From positions 1 through 32,064 of the forward strand of contig JBDLIP010000009.1 in assembly GCA_039714795.1 (NCBI GenBank): DNA of 32,064 bases. Direction: 5' to 3'. This document shows, piece after piece, positions 5,976 to 14,250 of the stretch. Within the stretch, counting starts at the first letter, position 1. Every line of letters begins with the position of its first letter. Origin of the DNA: Pseudomonadota bacterium (lineage in GTDB: Bacteria > Pseudomonadota > Alphaproteobacteria > JAGOMX01). The position numbers were made by a program, and so were the translations under genes. The notes beneath the pieces were generated by a model that saw only the letters and a program-made list of their open reading frames with translations, did no database searches and was not told where the DNA came from.

Positions 5976-8524
5976 TTGTAGAGCAGATAGCTAAACTTGG
6001 CGGGAAACTAGCACAGCTTTTGGGTGAGAGCTCTGAAAGCTCAGGCTCTCCCTCGCTCAGTCAGTTAAGGAAATATTTTGAGCATTATCGGTTGCATGAT
6101 TTATTGCCCTACCGTGGCTTTGATCCTAAAACCAAGCTGTTTCACAATGAGGCAAGTGTTGGGTTTGTCATCGAGTGCCATCCAATGGTGGGTTGCTCGG
6201 AGGAAATGCAACGGGAGATTAGCGGGCTGTTCCAGCACACATTACCTGAAGCGAGCAACATTCAGTTTTTGTTGTGGGCTGATCCAAGAGTTCGAGATAT
6301 TTTACAGCAGTGGAGCGAGCCAAGACGCAGGCAAGGCGAGCTGTTTGCCAAATTAGCCAGCAAAAGAGCTGAATACATTGACTCACTGGTGTTTGCCTCT
6401 GCTAGCACGCCGGTGCGTAACTTTAGGTGTTTGGTTTCCTATTCGCAAAAGGGGGATCTTGGCAATCCCTTAGATCTGGAAAAAATTGTTAACCTGAAGG
6501 AACAGGTTTTGACCTCGCTTAAAACCCTTGGGGTTCCGGTGGTATTGCTAGAAGCAGAAGGACTGCTTAATTTCTTAGATGGAATTGTCAACTTTAATTA
6601 TGATACGACTCCTTCGAAGCTGGCCTGGAATCCGCATACGCCATTGAATGAACAGATTCCTTGTCCTGGCAATTCAATCCGGGTTTCCAGTGCGGGGTTG
6701 TTGCTACCGGAAATGCGGGAAACTGCGACCGACAATTGTGAGACAGCAAACTTGCAAGATGGTCATTCCCCTAATGATTATACTGTGAAAGCTTATTCAG
6801 TAAGACGGGAGCCAGATCAGTGGTCCTTGCATGCTATGGGGGAGTTGATAGGTGATGATTTTAGAGATCTAATGCGGGTGCATTGCCCGTTTTTGTTGCA
6901 TTATGGAGTGCATATCTCTAATCAGGAGACAACGAAGGCACGGATTCAAAGCCGAGAGAGCTGGGTTGAAACCCAAGCTCGATCAAAAATCGGTAAGAAA
7001 ATTCCCATCCTTGTTGATCAACATAAAGAGTTGGATTTTGTCCGGCATCAGCTAAGTCGGGGGGAGCGGTTTGTGCAAACCAGCTTTTCGGCGCTGTTGT
7101 TTAGCAAGTCAGAGGCAAGTCATCGCCATGATCAAGTGCTCAATAGCTTGTTTCGCTCAAAACGCTGGCAATTGGCGCAAGAGAAATACCTGCATCTGCC
7201 AGTTTTTTTGAGTTGTTTGCCGATGTGTTGGGGCGAGGGATTTGCGCAGGAGTTGGGTTATCAGCAACGGCTTAAAACTACCCTCAGTACAGAATCGGCT
7301 AATTTGTTGCCGGTTCAAGGAGAGTGGAAGGGAACTACATCTCCAGGAATTCTGTTTGTTGGGCGTAAGGGGCAGCTGTTTACCTGGAGTCCTTTTGATA
7401 ACAACGCTGGTAATTATAACGTTTGTGTGGTCGGCAGGTCTGGCGCTGGAAAATCTGTGTTTATGCAGGAGTTGATGACCAGCACCTTGGGCCAAGGCGG
7501 TCAGGTGTTTGTGCTTGATGTGGGCCGCAGCTTTGAAAAAACTGTCAAATTATTAGGGGGTGAGTATATTGAATTCAAGCCGCAATCGGATATTTGCATT
7601 AATCCCTTTAGCTCTATTCCTACCGATGATGTGCAGGTGACCGCTGATGCCTTGGCAATGTTAAAGCCGATCGTATCGCTGATGGCAGCGCCCCGGGAAG
7701 GAACGGGAGATCTGGAAAACGCGCATATTGAACAAGCAATTAAACAAGCTTGGGAGGCAAAAAACACCCAGGCAACTATGACCGATGTGGCCGAGGTTTT
7801 ATCCAGTCATGCTGACTTGATAGCCAAGAATCTAGGTCAGAAGTTATTTCCCTATACCCGTCATGGCACCTATGGTCGTTTTTTTAATGGAGCTTCGACA
7901 GTGAATTTATCGGCAAAGATGGTGGTGGTGGAATTAGAGGAATTAAAGGAACGCAAAGATTTGCAGTCAGTGGTGGTGCAAATGGTGATTTTGCAGATCA
8001 CCAACAAGCTGTATTTAGGCGACCGTAAGACACTATCCAATCTGGTTTTGGATGAAGCTTGGGATATGTTAAGAGGCAAGCAATCGGGTGAGTTTATTGA
8101 AACAGCGGCCCGGAGATTGCGTAAATATCAAGGATCTTTGGTGGTGGGAACTCAGACGGTTAATGATTTTTATGCCACTCCAGGCGCTCAAGCAGCTTTT
8201 GATAACTCTGATTGGATGTGTTTGTTATCGCAAAAGAAGGAATCGATTGAGCAATTAAAACAAACAAGTCGGATTTCCATGGATCCCAATATGGAATCGA
8301 TGTTGACTTCTGTGCAAACCCGGCAGGGGGAATATGCCGAAGTGATGCTTTATGGACCGCATGGTTATGCCGTGGGCCGGTTTATCCCTGATCCTTATTC
8401 TTTGGTGTTGTATTCGACCAAACCTGAAGAGTTTGCCGCTGTGCAAGATCAGATTGCTAAAGGATTGCCGATGTCTGAAGCTATTGAGGCAGTGGCCTCA
8501 GGAAGGATGATCCATGCGAGTTAA
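5972..8524 (+). CDS. traC: T4SS assembly ATPase TraC (VirB4-like)
   Basis: This 850-residue cytoplasmic or membrane-associated ATPase powers pilus assembly. Its N-terminal TraC/VirB4 domain (about 30-300) begins LRKYFEHYRLHDLLPYRGFD. The ATPase domain has Walker A GRSGAGKS (residues 488-495) and Walker B NLVLDEAWDML with Asp694/Glu695. Further motor motifs include GTQTVNDFY and DWMCLLSQKKESIEQL near the C-terminus. The length is close to F TraC (875 aa). The ATG overlaps the traV stop. The gene is intact. Confidence 0.96.
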   Translation: MIVEQIAKLGGKLAQLLGESSESSGSPSLSQLRKYFEHYRLHDLLPYRGFDPKTKLFHNEASVGFVIECHPMVGCSEEMQREISGLFQHTLPEASNIQFLLWADPRVRDILQQWSEPRRRQGELFAKLASKRAEYIDSLVFASASTPVRNFRCLVSYSQKGDLGNPLDLEKIVNLKEQVLTSLKTLGVPVVLLEAEGLLNFLDGIVNFNYDTTPSKLAWNPHTPLNEQIPCPGNSIRVSSAGLLLPEMRETATDNCETANLQDGHSPNDYTVKAYSVRREPDQWSLHAMGELIGDDFRDLMRVHCPFLLHYGVHISNQETTKARIQSRESWVETQARSKIGKKIPILVDQHKELDFVRHQLSRGERFVQTSFSALLFSKSEASHRHDQVLNSLFRSKRWQLAQEKYLHLPVFLSCLPMCWGEGFAQELGYQQRLKTTLSTESANLLPVQGEWKGTTSPGILFVGRKGQLFTWSPFDNNAGNYNVCVVGRSGAGKSVFMQELMTSTLGQGGQVFVLDVGRSFEKTVKLLGGEYIEFKPQSDICINPFSSIPTDDVQVTADALAMLKPIVSLMAAPREGTGDLENAHIEQAIKQAWEAKNTQATMTDVAEVLSSHADLIAKNLGQKLFPYTRHGTYGRFFNGASTVNLSAKMVVVELEELKERKDLQSVVVQMVILQITNKLYLGDRKTLSNLVLDEAWDMLRGKQSGEFIETAARRLRKYQGSLVVGTQTVNDFYATPGAQAAFDNSDWMCLLSQKKESIEQLKQTSRISMDPNMESMLTSVQTRQGEYAEVMLYGPHGYAVGRFIPDPYSLVLYSTKPEEFAAVQDQIAKGLPMSEAIEAVASGRMIHAS

Positions 8525-8888
8525 ACAGGGGTTTCAGGAATGTGGACGCATTTGGGGGAGTTGGATGATGCTAGGTGCGGTTGTGACATGCTTGTGGTTT
8601 GTTTGGCTGTATCAGGGATCTGCACCGCAAATTGTCACAGTGGATTTAAAGGCCCTGGTGAGAAACCAGATATCGACAGAGCTGCTGGCAACACTTTCAG
8701 AGGCAGAAATTGAGGCAAAGCTGACAGCTCTGATTCGTGAACAAAAACAGTTGATCAATAAGGTAATGGGCGCAGAAAACGTTATTGTGCTGTCGAAACA
8801 GGCAGTAATCACCCCAGTGCAGGATATAACGGATATTATCAAAGCACCAGAAATAGCAGCAAGCAAAACCCAAAGAGAAAGCCCATGA
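8514..8888 (+). CDS. trbI: F-type T4SS protein TrbI
   Basis: This 124-residue protein has one membrane-spanning segment (about 17-34) followed by 'IVTVDLKALVRNQIS', the hallmark start of the F-type TrbI periplasmic domain. A later strand, NVIVLSKQAVITPVQDITDII, also matches the family. TrbI affects pilus outgrowth and retraction. The start overlaps the 3' end of traC and is preceded by GGAAGG. Its position between traC and traW is as in F. Confidence 0.85.
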   Translation: MRVKQGFQECGRIWGSWMMLGAVVTCLWFVWLYQGSAPQIVTVDLKALVRNQISTELLATLSEAEIEAKLTALIREQKQLINKVMGAENVIVLSKQAVITPVQDITDIIKAPEIAASKTQRESP

Positions 8889-9388
8889 GGGATTGGTTGG
8901 AGAGGTGGCATTCAGGTGACAGAAAACGGTTGCTAAAATGGGGTATTCCGCTGCTTGGTTTCGGCTTGTTGCTGCAAGTGACAAACCTTGGGGTTAACTA
9001 TAGCGCTAGTTTGCCCTATACGGTGTTTTTAACGGTTAAGGGGTGGCAGGCCGCTAAAGGTGATTTAGTGGCAATTAACCAGCATTGTACTAAATACTAC
9101 CCTCCAGGGGCTAGGTTTACCAAGCGTATTGTAGGATTTGCTGGTGATAAAGTCTCGAATCTTCAGGAAACAATCTGGATTAATGGAAAGTTGGTCGGTC
9201 CATTGCTGAAGCAAACTGCATTTGGCAGACCACTTACCCCGCTTGTGGCACCGGAAGCTGCAACAATAATTCCTGAAGGTTACGTGTTTGTCATGACCGA
9301 GCATGCCCGATCATTTGACTCGCGTTATCAGGAGTTTGGCTTAGTGCCAGTTGCAGCATTGCAAGGCAGGGCCTTGGTTCTATGGTAA
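8885..9388 (+). CDS. S26-family signal peptidase of the conjugation operon (TraF/TrhF type)
   Basis: This 167-residue membrane-anchored serine peptidase has one N-terminal transmembrane helix. The catalytic Ser42 is in YSASLPYTVF (S-x-P motif) and the general-base Lys80 in TKRIVGFAGD. The late conserved box is SFDSRYQEFG (143-152). This is the RP4 TraF / R27 TrhF type, which matures pilin or cyclises it in P-type systems. In F itself pilin is cut by the host LepB, so a dedicated peptidase here is a variant shared with some F-like systems. Likely substrates are TraA or other exported Tra proteins. No gene symbol is given, to avoid confusion with the thioredoxin-like traF at 13451. Confidence 0.9.
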   Translation: MRDWLERWHSGDRKRLLKWGIPLLGFGLLLQVTNLGVNYSASLPYTVFLTVKGWQAAKGDLVAINQHCTKYYPPGARFTKRIVGFAGDKVSNLQETIWINGKLVGPLLKQTAFGRPLTPLVAPEAATIIPEGYVFVMTEHARSFDSRYQEFGLVPVAALQGRALVLW

Positions 9389-10026
9389 AACTTGGTGCTG
9401 TTGCTCTAACCCTGGTTATCTTGCTGAATTATTCAGCAATTGCTCGTGATTTGGGAGTGCATGGTCATCTGTATGCAATTGATGAGACAGATTTATTGTC
9501 GCATTTTGCAGCTAAATTAAATCGTTTGTCTGAAGATGGTGCTTTAGCGCGACATCAAACAGAGTTTATTGAGCAAGCAAGGCAGAAAATCTTAACGCCC
9601 CCGGCGGTTAAGGGCATCAAACGCACCAGCAAACCAAGAACCTTTACCTATGATCCCAGCATTCTGGTGCCTTATGATCTAAAAGATCATCAAGGTCGGG
9701 TATTTCAAAAGGCCGGCACCCGATTTAATCCGCTTGAGATGGCAACATTAAGGCACGTGCTGGTGTTTATTTCCGGCCAGGATGAACAACAGCTGGCGTG
9801 GTTTGCACGGTATTACTTGCAGCATAAAAAACCAGCCAAGTTGATTTTGGTGGATGGCTCGCCGCAGGCAATAGCAAAGCGATTTGCCAGCAGTTGTTTT
9901 TTTGATCAAGCAGGCATTTTGACAAAAAAGCTGGGAATTTCCCAAGTACCAGCGGTGGTATCACAGCAGCAAAAACATTTGTTGATCCAGGAACTTGAGA
10001 TCAGCCAGGGAAAAACAACATCATGA
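9382..10026 (+). CDS. traW: Pilus assembly protein TraW
   Basis: This 214-residue exported protein has a signal peptide (1-21, ending NYSAIA). The mature protein starts RDLGVHGHLYAIDETDLL, the diagnostic TraW N-terminus. Downstream 'FTYDPSILVPYDLKDHQGRV' and 'AGTRFNPLE' complete the family signature. The C-terminus (LILVDGSP...LGISQVPAVV) is thioredoxin-fold-like, similar to TrbC. TraW works with TrbC in F-pilus assembly in the periplasm. The start overlaps the peptidase gene; the stop overlaps traU (ATGA). Confidence 0.93.
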   Translation: MVKLGAVALTLVILLNYSAIARDLGVHGHLYAIDETDLLSHFAAKLNRLSEDGALARHQTEFIEQARQKILTPPAVKGIKRTSKPRTFTYDPSILVPYDLKDHQGRVFQKAGTRFNPLEMATLRHVLVFISGQDEQQLAWFARYYLQHKKPAKLILVDGSPQAIAKRFASSCFFDQAGILTKKLGISQVPAVVSQQQKHLLIQELEISQGKTTS

Positions 10027-11027
10027 AGCAGGTCAGGCAAAGCTTGGGGTTTAAGTTGCTGCTGATTCAGGTGTTAATCTGTGGCTGGGTGGTTGTTTCC
10101 AGCGATTGTTATAGCAAATGTGTGGGGCGATTTGTCAACCCGATCTCAGATATTTGTTGGTCGTGTATTTTTCCAATTACCATTGCCGGGGTTCAGGTGA
10201 TGAAGGGAGAAGACACGCCTAATCCTAAAAAACCGGTGTGTTTTTGTAAAGACCCACCGCGGATAGGAATTCCTATTTCATTTTGGGAGCCGGTGCGTTT
10301 GGTAGATGTCACCCGCACCCCTTATTGCATGGTTAATCTTGGCGGTATCGTTATGGGGCCAAATACCGGAGTTAGAGGTCGAGGTTCTGTAGGACGAGGC
10401 GTTGAAGGCGGGATGAAGCAGAGTTTCTATCAAGTGCATTGGTATATTTATCCGCTGATTTATTGGCTGGAGTTGTTGACTGACTTTGTTTGTATGGAGA
10501 AAACTCAGTTTGATGTGGCGTATATGACCGAGTTGGATCCATTGTGGAACGATGATGAAACAGCTTTTATTCTCAATCCAGAAGCTGGGTTGTTCGGCAA
10601 TATGATAGCACAAGCAGCCTGCGCAGCTGATTGTCTGCTGGCATCTACTGGTTTTGGCCAAGAGGCATTGTTTTGGTGTGTGGGCTGTCAGGGCTCGATG
10701 TATCCATTTACCGGCAGTGTGCCAGCCCATAGCAGTGGAGTGCAAGCAAGTCTGCTGTTAACGGCTCGGTTTTTGGCCAAATTGCACCGGGAAGGGTTGG
10801 CCTGGGGCTATACCGGGATTAAAGGCTTATGTGACAAGTACCCGATGCCGATCATCCGCAAAAATCAATACAAAACACAAATGACCTATCCGATTCCCTC
10901 CACCCATGATGGCTGTCATCCCATAGGAAGGACAGAGTTGATATGGGGGGCTGGCCGGCAGTTTCCTTATAAAGGCGAAGATTTTGGTTATCTAATCTGG
11001 AGGAAGCGCAATTGTTGTTTGCTGTAA
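10023..11027 (+). CDS. traU: Conjugation protein TraU
   Basis: TraU (334 aa) is a cysteine-rich periplasmic protein needed mainly for DNA transfer rather than pilus formation. After a signal peptide (about 1-27), the conserved blocks appear in order: CVGRFVNPISDICWSCIFP, PVCFCKDPPRIGIPISFWEP, the 'YIYPLIYWLELLTDFVC' block, and AACAADCLLASTGF. Many Cys pairs suggest disulfides, and the thioredoxin-like TraF nearby is the expected helper. Length matches F TraU (330 aa). Confidence 0.96.
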   Translation: MKQVRQSLGFKLLLIQVLICGWVVVSSDCYSKCVGRFVNPISDICWSCIFPITIAGVQVMKGEDTPNPKKPVCFCKDPPRIGIPISFWEPVRLVDVTRTPYCMVNLGGIVMGPNTGVRGRGSVGRGVEGGMKQSFYQVHWYIYPLIYWLELLTDFVCMEKTQFDVAYMTELDPLWNDDETAFILNPEAGLFGNMIAQAACAADCLLASTGFGQEALFWCVGCQGSMYPFTGSVPAHSSGVQASLLLTARFLAKLHREGLAWGYTGIKGLCDKYPMPIIRKNQYKTQMTYPIPSTHDGCHPIGRTELIWGAGRQFPYKGEDFGYLIWRKRNCCLL

Positions 11028-11830
11028 AACGAGGCCAAGCATTACCAGTTATTGCTCAGAGACTTTCGTTAGCTGCTTGGGCAAAGCATGCCAATGTTAT
11101 GTTATTGAGGGTTATGTTATTGTATGTTGTATTATTGTATGTTGTGTTATTGTATGTTGTATTATTGGAGTTGCTGTTTGCAGCGCCAGGCAAAGCCGCA
11201 GATCAATCAAGCAAACTCATTGCCAAAAAACCTACTGATTTTGAGCTGTCAGAACCTGATCTTAACTGGGTATACTGGCTAAACCAGCAACAAAAACAGC
11301 ATGTTCAGCAATACCAAGCAGAGGCAAAGGCAATTATTGCTGGCACTGTAGAGCCTAAATCCCCTAGTCGTGGATCATGTAACAAATGCTCAGCTAAAGC
11401 ACAAAAAGTCACACCATCTCTTACTGAGCATTATCCGAGTGATCGCTATCCCCGATTGTTGATATTTGTCTCATTTTCGATGCCGATGCAGGTGCTGAAA
11501 AGTTTGGCGCAGCAAGCCGCATTACTGCAAGGAAAATTGGTATTTCGGGGCTTGGTTGCTAACAGTTTTGTCCGTACCGCGCAAAAATTGCAAGAGCTGG
11601 GCAGTGAAGCCTTGATTGATCCAACACTTTTTCGGGCCTATGCCATTAGGGCAGTGCCGGTGTTTGTGTTACAGGAACGGTCTGCCAGGTTTCCAGGGGA
11701 AGCAGGAATACAGCATGATCGAGTTGCCGGAAACGTAAGTTTAGCCTGCGCCCTTGCTAAGATGGCCAGCCAAGGAGAAGTTGCCAGGGCAGCTACTTTG
11801 CTGGCAACTCTGGAGGCTAGGCATGGTTAG
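11012..11830 (+). CDS. trbC: Pilus assembly protein TrbC (F-type), repeat-built signal segment
   Basis: This 272-residue protein has a thioredoxin-fold TrbC domain at the C-terminus. Conserved strands are LLIFVSFSMPMQVLKSLAQQ, LVFRGLVANSFVRTAQKL and the cis-Pro-like IRAVPVFVLQE. TrbC acts with TraW in the periplasm. It is longer than F TrbC (212 aa) because of an extended N-terminus. The hydrophobic export segment is made of five near-identical pentapeptides (VMLLR, VMLLY, VVLLY, VVLLY, VVLLE) from 15-bp DNA repeats. A CNKC motif lies in the linker before the domain. The TTG start at 11012 is chosen because GGAGG lies 8 bp upstream and it overlaps traU. Confidence 0.9.
   Translation: MLFAVKRGQALPVIAQRLSLAAWAKHANVMLLRVMLLYVVLLYVVLLYVVLLELLFAAPGKAADQSSKLIAKKPTDFELSEPDLNWVYWLNQQQKQHVQQYQAEAKAIIAGTVEPKSPSRGSCNKCSAKAQKVTPSLTEHYPSDRYPRLLIFVSFSMPMQVLKSLAQQAALLQGKLVFRGLVANSFVRTAQKLQELGSEALIDPTLFRAYAIRAVPVFVLQERSARFPGEAGIQHDRVAGNVSLACALAKMASQGEVARAATLLATLEARHG
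11096..11170 (+). repeat. Five 15-bp in-frame tandem repeats inside trbC
   Basis: Units begin at 11096, 11111, 11126, 11141 and 11156. The consensus is GTTGTATTATTGTAT. They encode the hydrophobic core of the TrbC export signal, so changes in repeat number would lengthen or shorten the signal sequence itself. Confidence 0.88.
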
Positions 11831-13451
11831 CGATCTGTTAATTAGGGTGATGGCAATTAGGATTGCTGTTGGCTTTTTGATTGCTGGTGTCATTGATAGC
11901 GCTCAGGCAAGTGAGTTTGCAAAGCAGCGGCAAACTGAGGCAATTGGGGCCTTTAAATCAGCTTCGGCCCAAGACGTTCCAGGGTTTACAACTGACACGC
12001 CGCCAGAAACCGGCTTGAACAATTACGCAGCGCTAGAATCTGCCACAGCCCAGGCCTTTAACGCCAACGCGGGCGCTCAGTTTATTAAGCAATCAGCTGC
12101 AACCAGGCCGTATTTTGCCTTAGATGCAGCAAAAGATCCAATTGTGTTAAATTCAGCAGAGGCGTTAGCTGATCCTGAAGCCTTTATTGCAAAGGGCGAA
12201 TATACCAATCGAGTCGACCCGGTTTATGAAGACAGATTCTGTGAGGAAAGCAAACCAGATACGATCTATAGCTGTCACAAGAATCTGATTGAGCCAACAA
12301 TTCACATCCAACCAGCAAAATACTCGAATTGGTGGTGCACCTCTGGAGCGCATGGTCCTGATGATCCCAGGTGTCAGGCCAAGCGTTATTACAGTCCAGC
12401 CCGCAAGTACCAAGATGAAGTGATAACCATTACCAAGGAGGAGTGGAGTAGCACTTGTGGCACTTTAGAAGAGCATGCAAGGCGAGGGATTTGTAAATTG
12501 ATGGAAAAAACCTGCCCTCGCGGTCCAGAAACCAGGGAAATCATTGCCTCACTAGGAGATGAGGGTAAATCGGTAGCCCGGAATATTGCTAAAGATTGTT
12601 GGCAGTATAAGTTTGAATACCGATGTTGTTATCCAGCCAAGAACAATTGCACGCCGTTGCGCAGAGCTTCTTGTGAACAGATGCAATCGACATGCATCAA
12701 GAAAATAGCCCAGTATTGTGTGGTATGGCGGCAGCAGTTTCGTTGCTTTAAAAAGGGAGGTGGTCATCGAGTAAATCAGGGAGCAAATAAAGGCCGCAAA
12801 TGCAAAACCAGCCAGCAAACTTTTACAATGCCTGATGTTGCAGCACACATGAATTATAAACCTAACGCTGAAATGAATGAAGCCATGGCCAAGCTTTCGG
12901 TGTTTCAAGAAATCCAGGACGATTTACGGGCAAACGGAGATGGCAATATGCCGCAGATCTTTAAAGGCAGTAAGCGAGTCTGTCGCAGAGCCTGTGCTGG
13001 GTTTAGTGATTGTTGTAAGAAAGGCAAAGGTTGGGGGCATTCAATCGGACTTGCCGGATGTAATGGGGAAGAGCAGGACTTAGCTCAGCGGCGCGGTAAA
13101 GGATTGTGCGTACAGGTAGGCACTTTTAAGGACAAGAAAGTAGCCGGGGTTACGCTGCGTAAGAAGACCAGTTTTTGTTGTTTTCCGTCAAAGCTATCGC
13201 GAATCATTCATCAGCAAGGACGCCCGCAGCTTGGCAGAGGCTGGGGCGCTGCTAAAACTCCTGATTGTGGCGGATTTAGTGTGGATGAACTGTCGCATTT
13301 GGACTTTTCTCGGTTGGATTTGCGTGAGATTTACGCTGATATCGTAGCCCGGATGCAGCAGCCAACGGTTTCAACGGTCAAACGCAACTTGGGTGATCAA
13401 GTACAACAAATGACCTCGGCCTGGAAACAACCACAAAAGGAGGCCTATTGA
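11823..13451 (+). CDS. traN: Mating-pair stabilisation protein TraN
   Basis: TraN is the outer-membrane adhesin that stabilises donor-recipient contact. This one has 542 residues, a signal peptide (about 1-30, ending DSAQA) and about 25 cysteines, many in CC or CxxC pairs (FEYRCCYPAKNNC, FSDCCKKGKGWG, TSFCCFPSKLSRIIHQQGR). The last of these, with the following GRPQLGRGWG and 'PDCGGFSVDELSHLDFSRLD', is the strongly conserved TraN C-terminal block. The ATG at 11823 follows GGAGG and overlaps trbC by 8 bp. It is shorter than F TraN (602 aa), mainly in the variable central region that sets receptor specificity. Confidence 0.94.
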   Translation: MVSDLLIRVMAIRIAVGFLIAGVIDSAQASEFAKQRQTEAIGAFKSASAQDVPGFTTDTPPETGLNNYAALESATAQAFNANAGAQFIKQSAATRPYFALDAAKDPIVLNSAEALADPEAFIAKGEYTNRVDPVYEDRFCEESKPDTIYSCHKNLIEPTIHIQPAKYSNWWCTSGAHGPDDPRCQAKRYYSPARKYQDEVITITKEEWSSTCGTLEEHARRGICKLMEKTCPRGPETREIIASLGDEGKSVARNIAKDCWQYKFEYRCCYPAKNNCTPLRRASCEQMQSTCIKKIAQYCVVWRQQFRCFKKGGGHRVNQGANKGRKCKTSQQTFTMPDVAAHMNYKPNAEMNEAMAKLSVFQEIQDDLRANGDGNMPQIFKGSKRVCRRACAGFSDCCKKGKGWGHSIGLAGCNGEEQDLAQRRGKGLCVQVGTFKDKKVAGVTLRKKTSFCCFPSKLSRIIHQQGRPQLGRGWGAAKTPDCGGFSVDELSHLDFSRLDLREIYADIVARMQQPTVSTVKRNLGDQVQQMTSAWKQPQKEAY

Positions 13452-14239
13452 TGCTTAGTTTCCTTGTAAAAAATGCTGTAATGACTAGAGGCTCCGTACG
13501 TGCTGTTATTTTTTTTGCTGTGTTGGGCGCTAGCTCAAGCCAAGCTGGTTATTTAAATCGCAAAGCTGAAGGCTGGCATTGGTATGAAGATAGGCGGCAA
13601 GCAAACCCTGCAAAACCGCCCGAGTCACCTAAGGAAAAAATCCCACAAACCGCAACAGAAATAATCGAAGCTTTAAAAAGCGAAGCCCAAAGACGGTTGC
13701 ACCAAGCCTTGGTTACCCCAACTACTGCCAATGTCAAAGCTTATATGCAGATACAAAACGCTATCATGCAGCGCTCCGAGATATTTTCAAAGCGCTGGAT
13801 GCAGGTGGTGTACTCCAGCCCAGCTTTAGATTACACCGTGAAACACCCGATCAATCAGGCTGCACGACACGTTTACTTAGATCAAGCCAAGCAGCAGATG
13901 ACAGATAAAATCCGTCAGTTGTCGCAAACTTATGGTTTGTTTTTCTTCTTCAAGGCGGAATGTCCCTATTGTCACAAGTTTGCCCCGATTGTAAAGCGAT
14001 TTGCCCAAAAATATGGCTGGCAAGTACTGGCGATTGGTTTAGATGGCTGCACTTTGCCTGAATTTCCTGAAGCCCTACCCGACAATGGAGCCGCAGCCAG
14101 GTTGAATATAGAAGTCTTGCCAACCCTTTTGGCAGTTAATCCTGAAACAGGTCAGGTACTGCCATTAAGCTTTGGGATGAGCACTGAAGACAGCATAGAA
14201 GACCGGGTGCGGGTTTTGCTGCAAGCAGGAGAAGAGTAA
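13451..14239 (+). CDS. traF: Thioredoxin-like pilus assembly protein TraF
   Basis: This 262-residue periplasmic protein has a signal peptide (about 1-32, ending SSSQA), the TraF N-terminal motif GWHWYED, and a thioredoxin domain with LFFFFKAECPYCHKFAPIV. The redox site CPYC (171-174) is intact, unlike F TraF, so it is probably active in disulfide formation or shuffling of TraN, TraU and TraH. Further thioredoxin features are VLAIGLDG and the cis-Pro LNIEVLPTLLAVNP. The start ATG overlaps the traN stop and is preceded by AGGAGG. Confidence 0.95.
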   Translation: MLSFLVKNAVMTRGSVRAVIFFAVLGASSSQAGYLNRKAEGWHWYEDRRQANPAKPPESPKEKIPQTATEIIEALKSEAQRRLHQALVTPTTANVKAYMQIQNAIMQRSEIFSKRWMQVVYSSPALDYTVKHPINQAARHVYLDQAKQQMTDKIRQLSQTYGLFFFFKAECPYCHKFAPIVKRFAQKYGWQVLAIGLDGCTLPEFPEALPDNGAAARLNIEVLPTLLAVNPETGQVLPLSFGMSTEDSIEDRVRVLLQAGEE

Positions 14240-14250
14240 AGGAGACAGCC

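Noticed and set aside
11754-11822. Longer N-terminus for TraN
   Set aside because: The extension overlaps trbC deeply, lacks an RBS and hides the signal peptide that begins at 11823.
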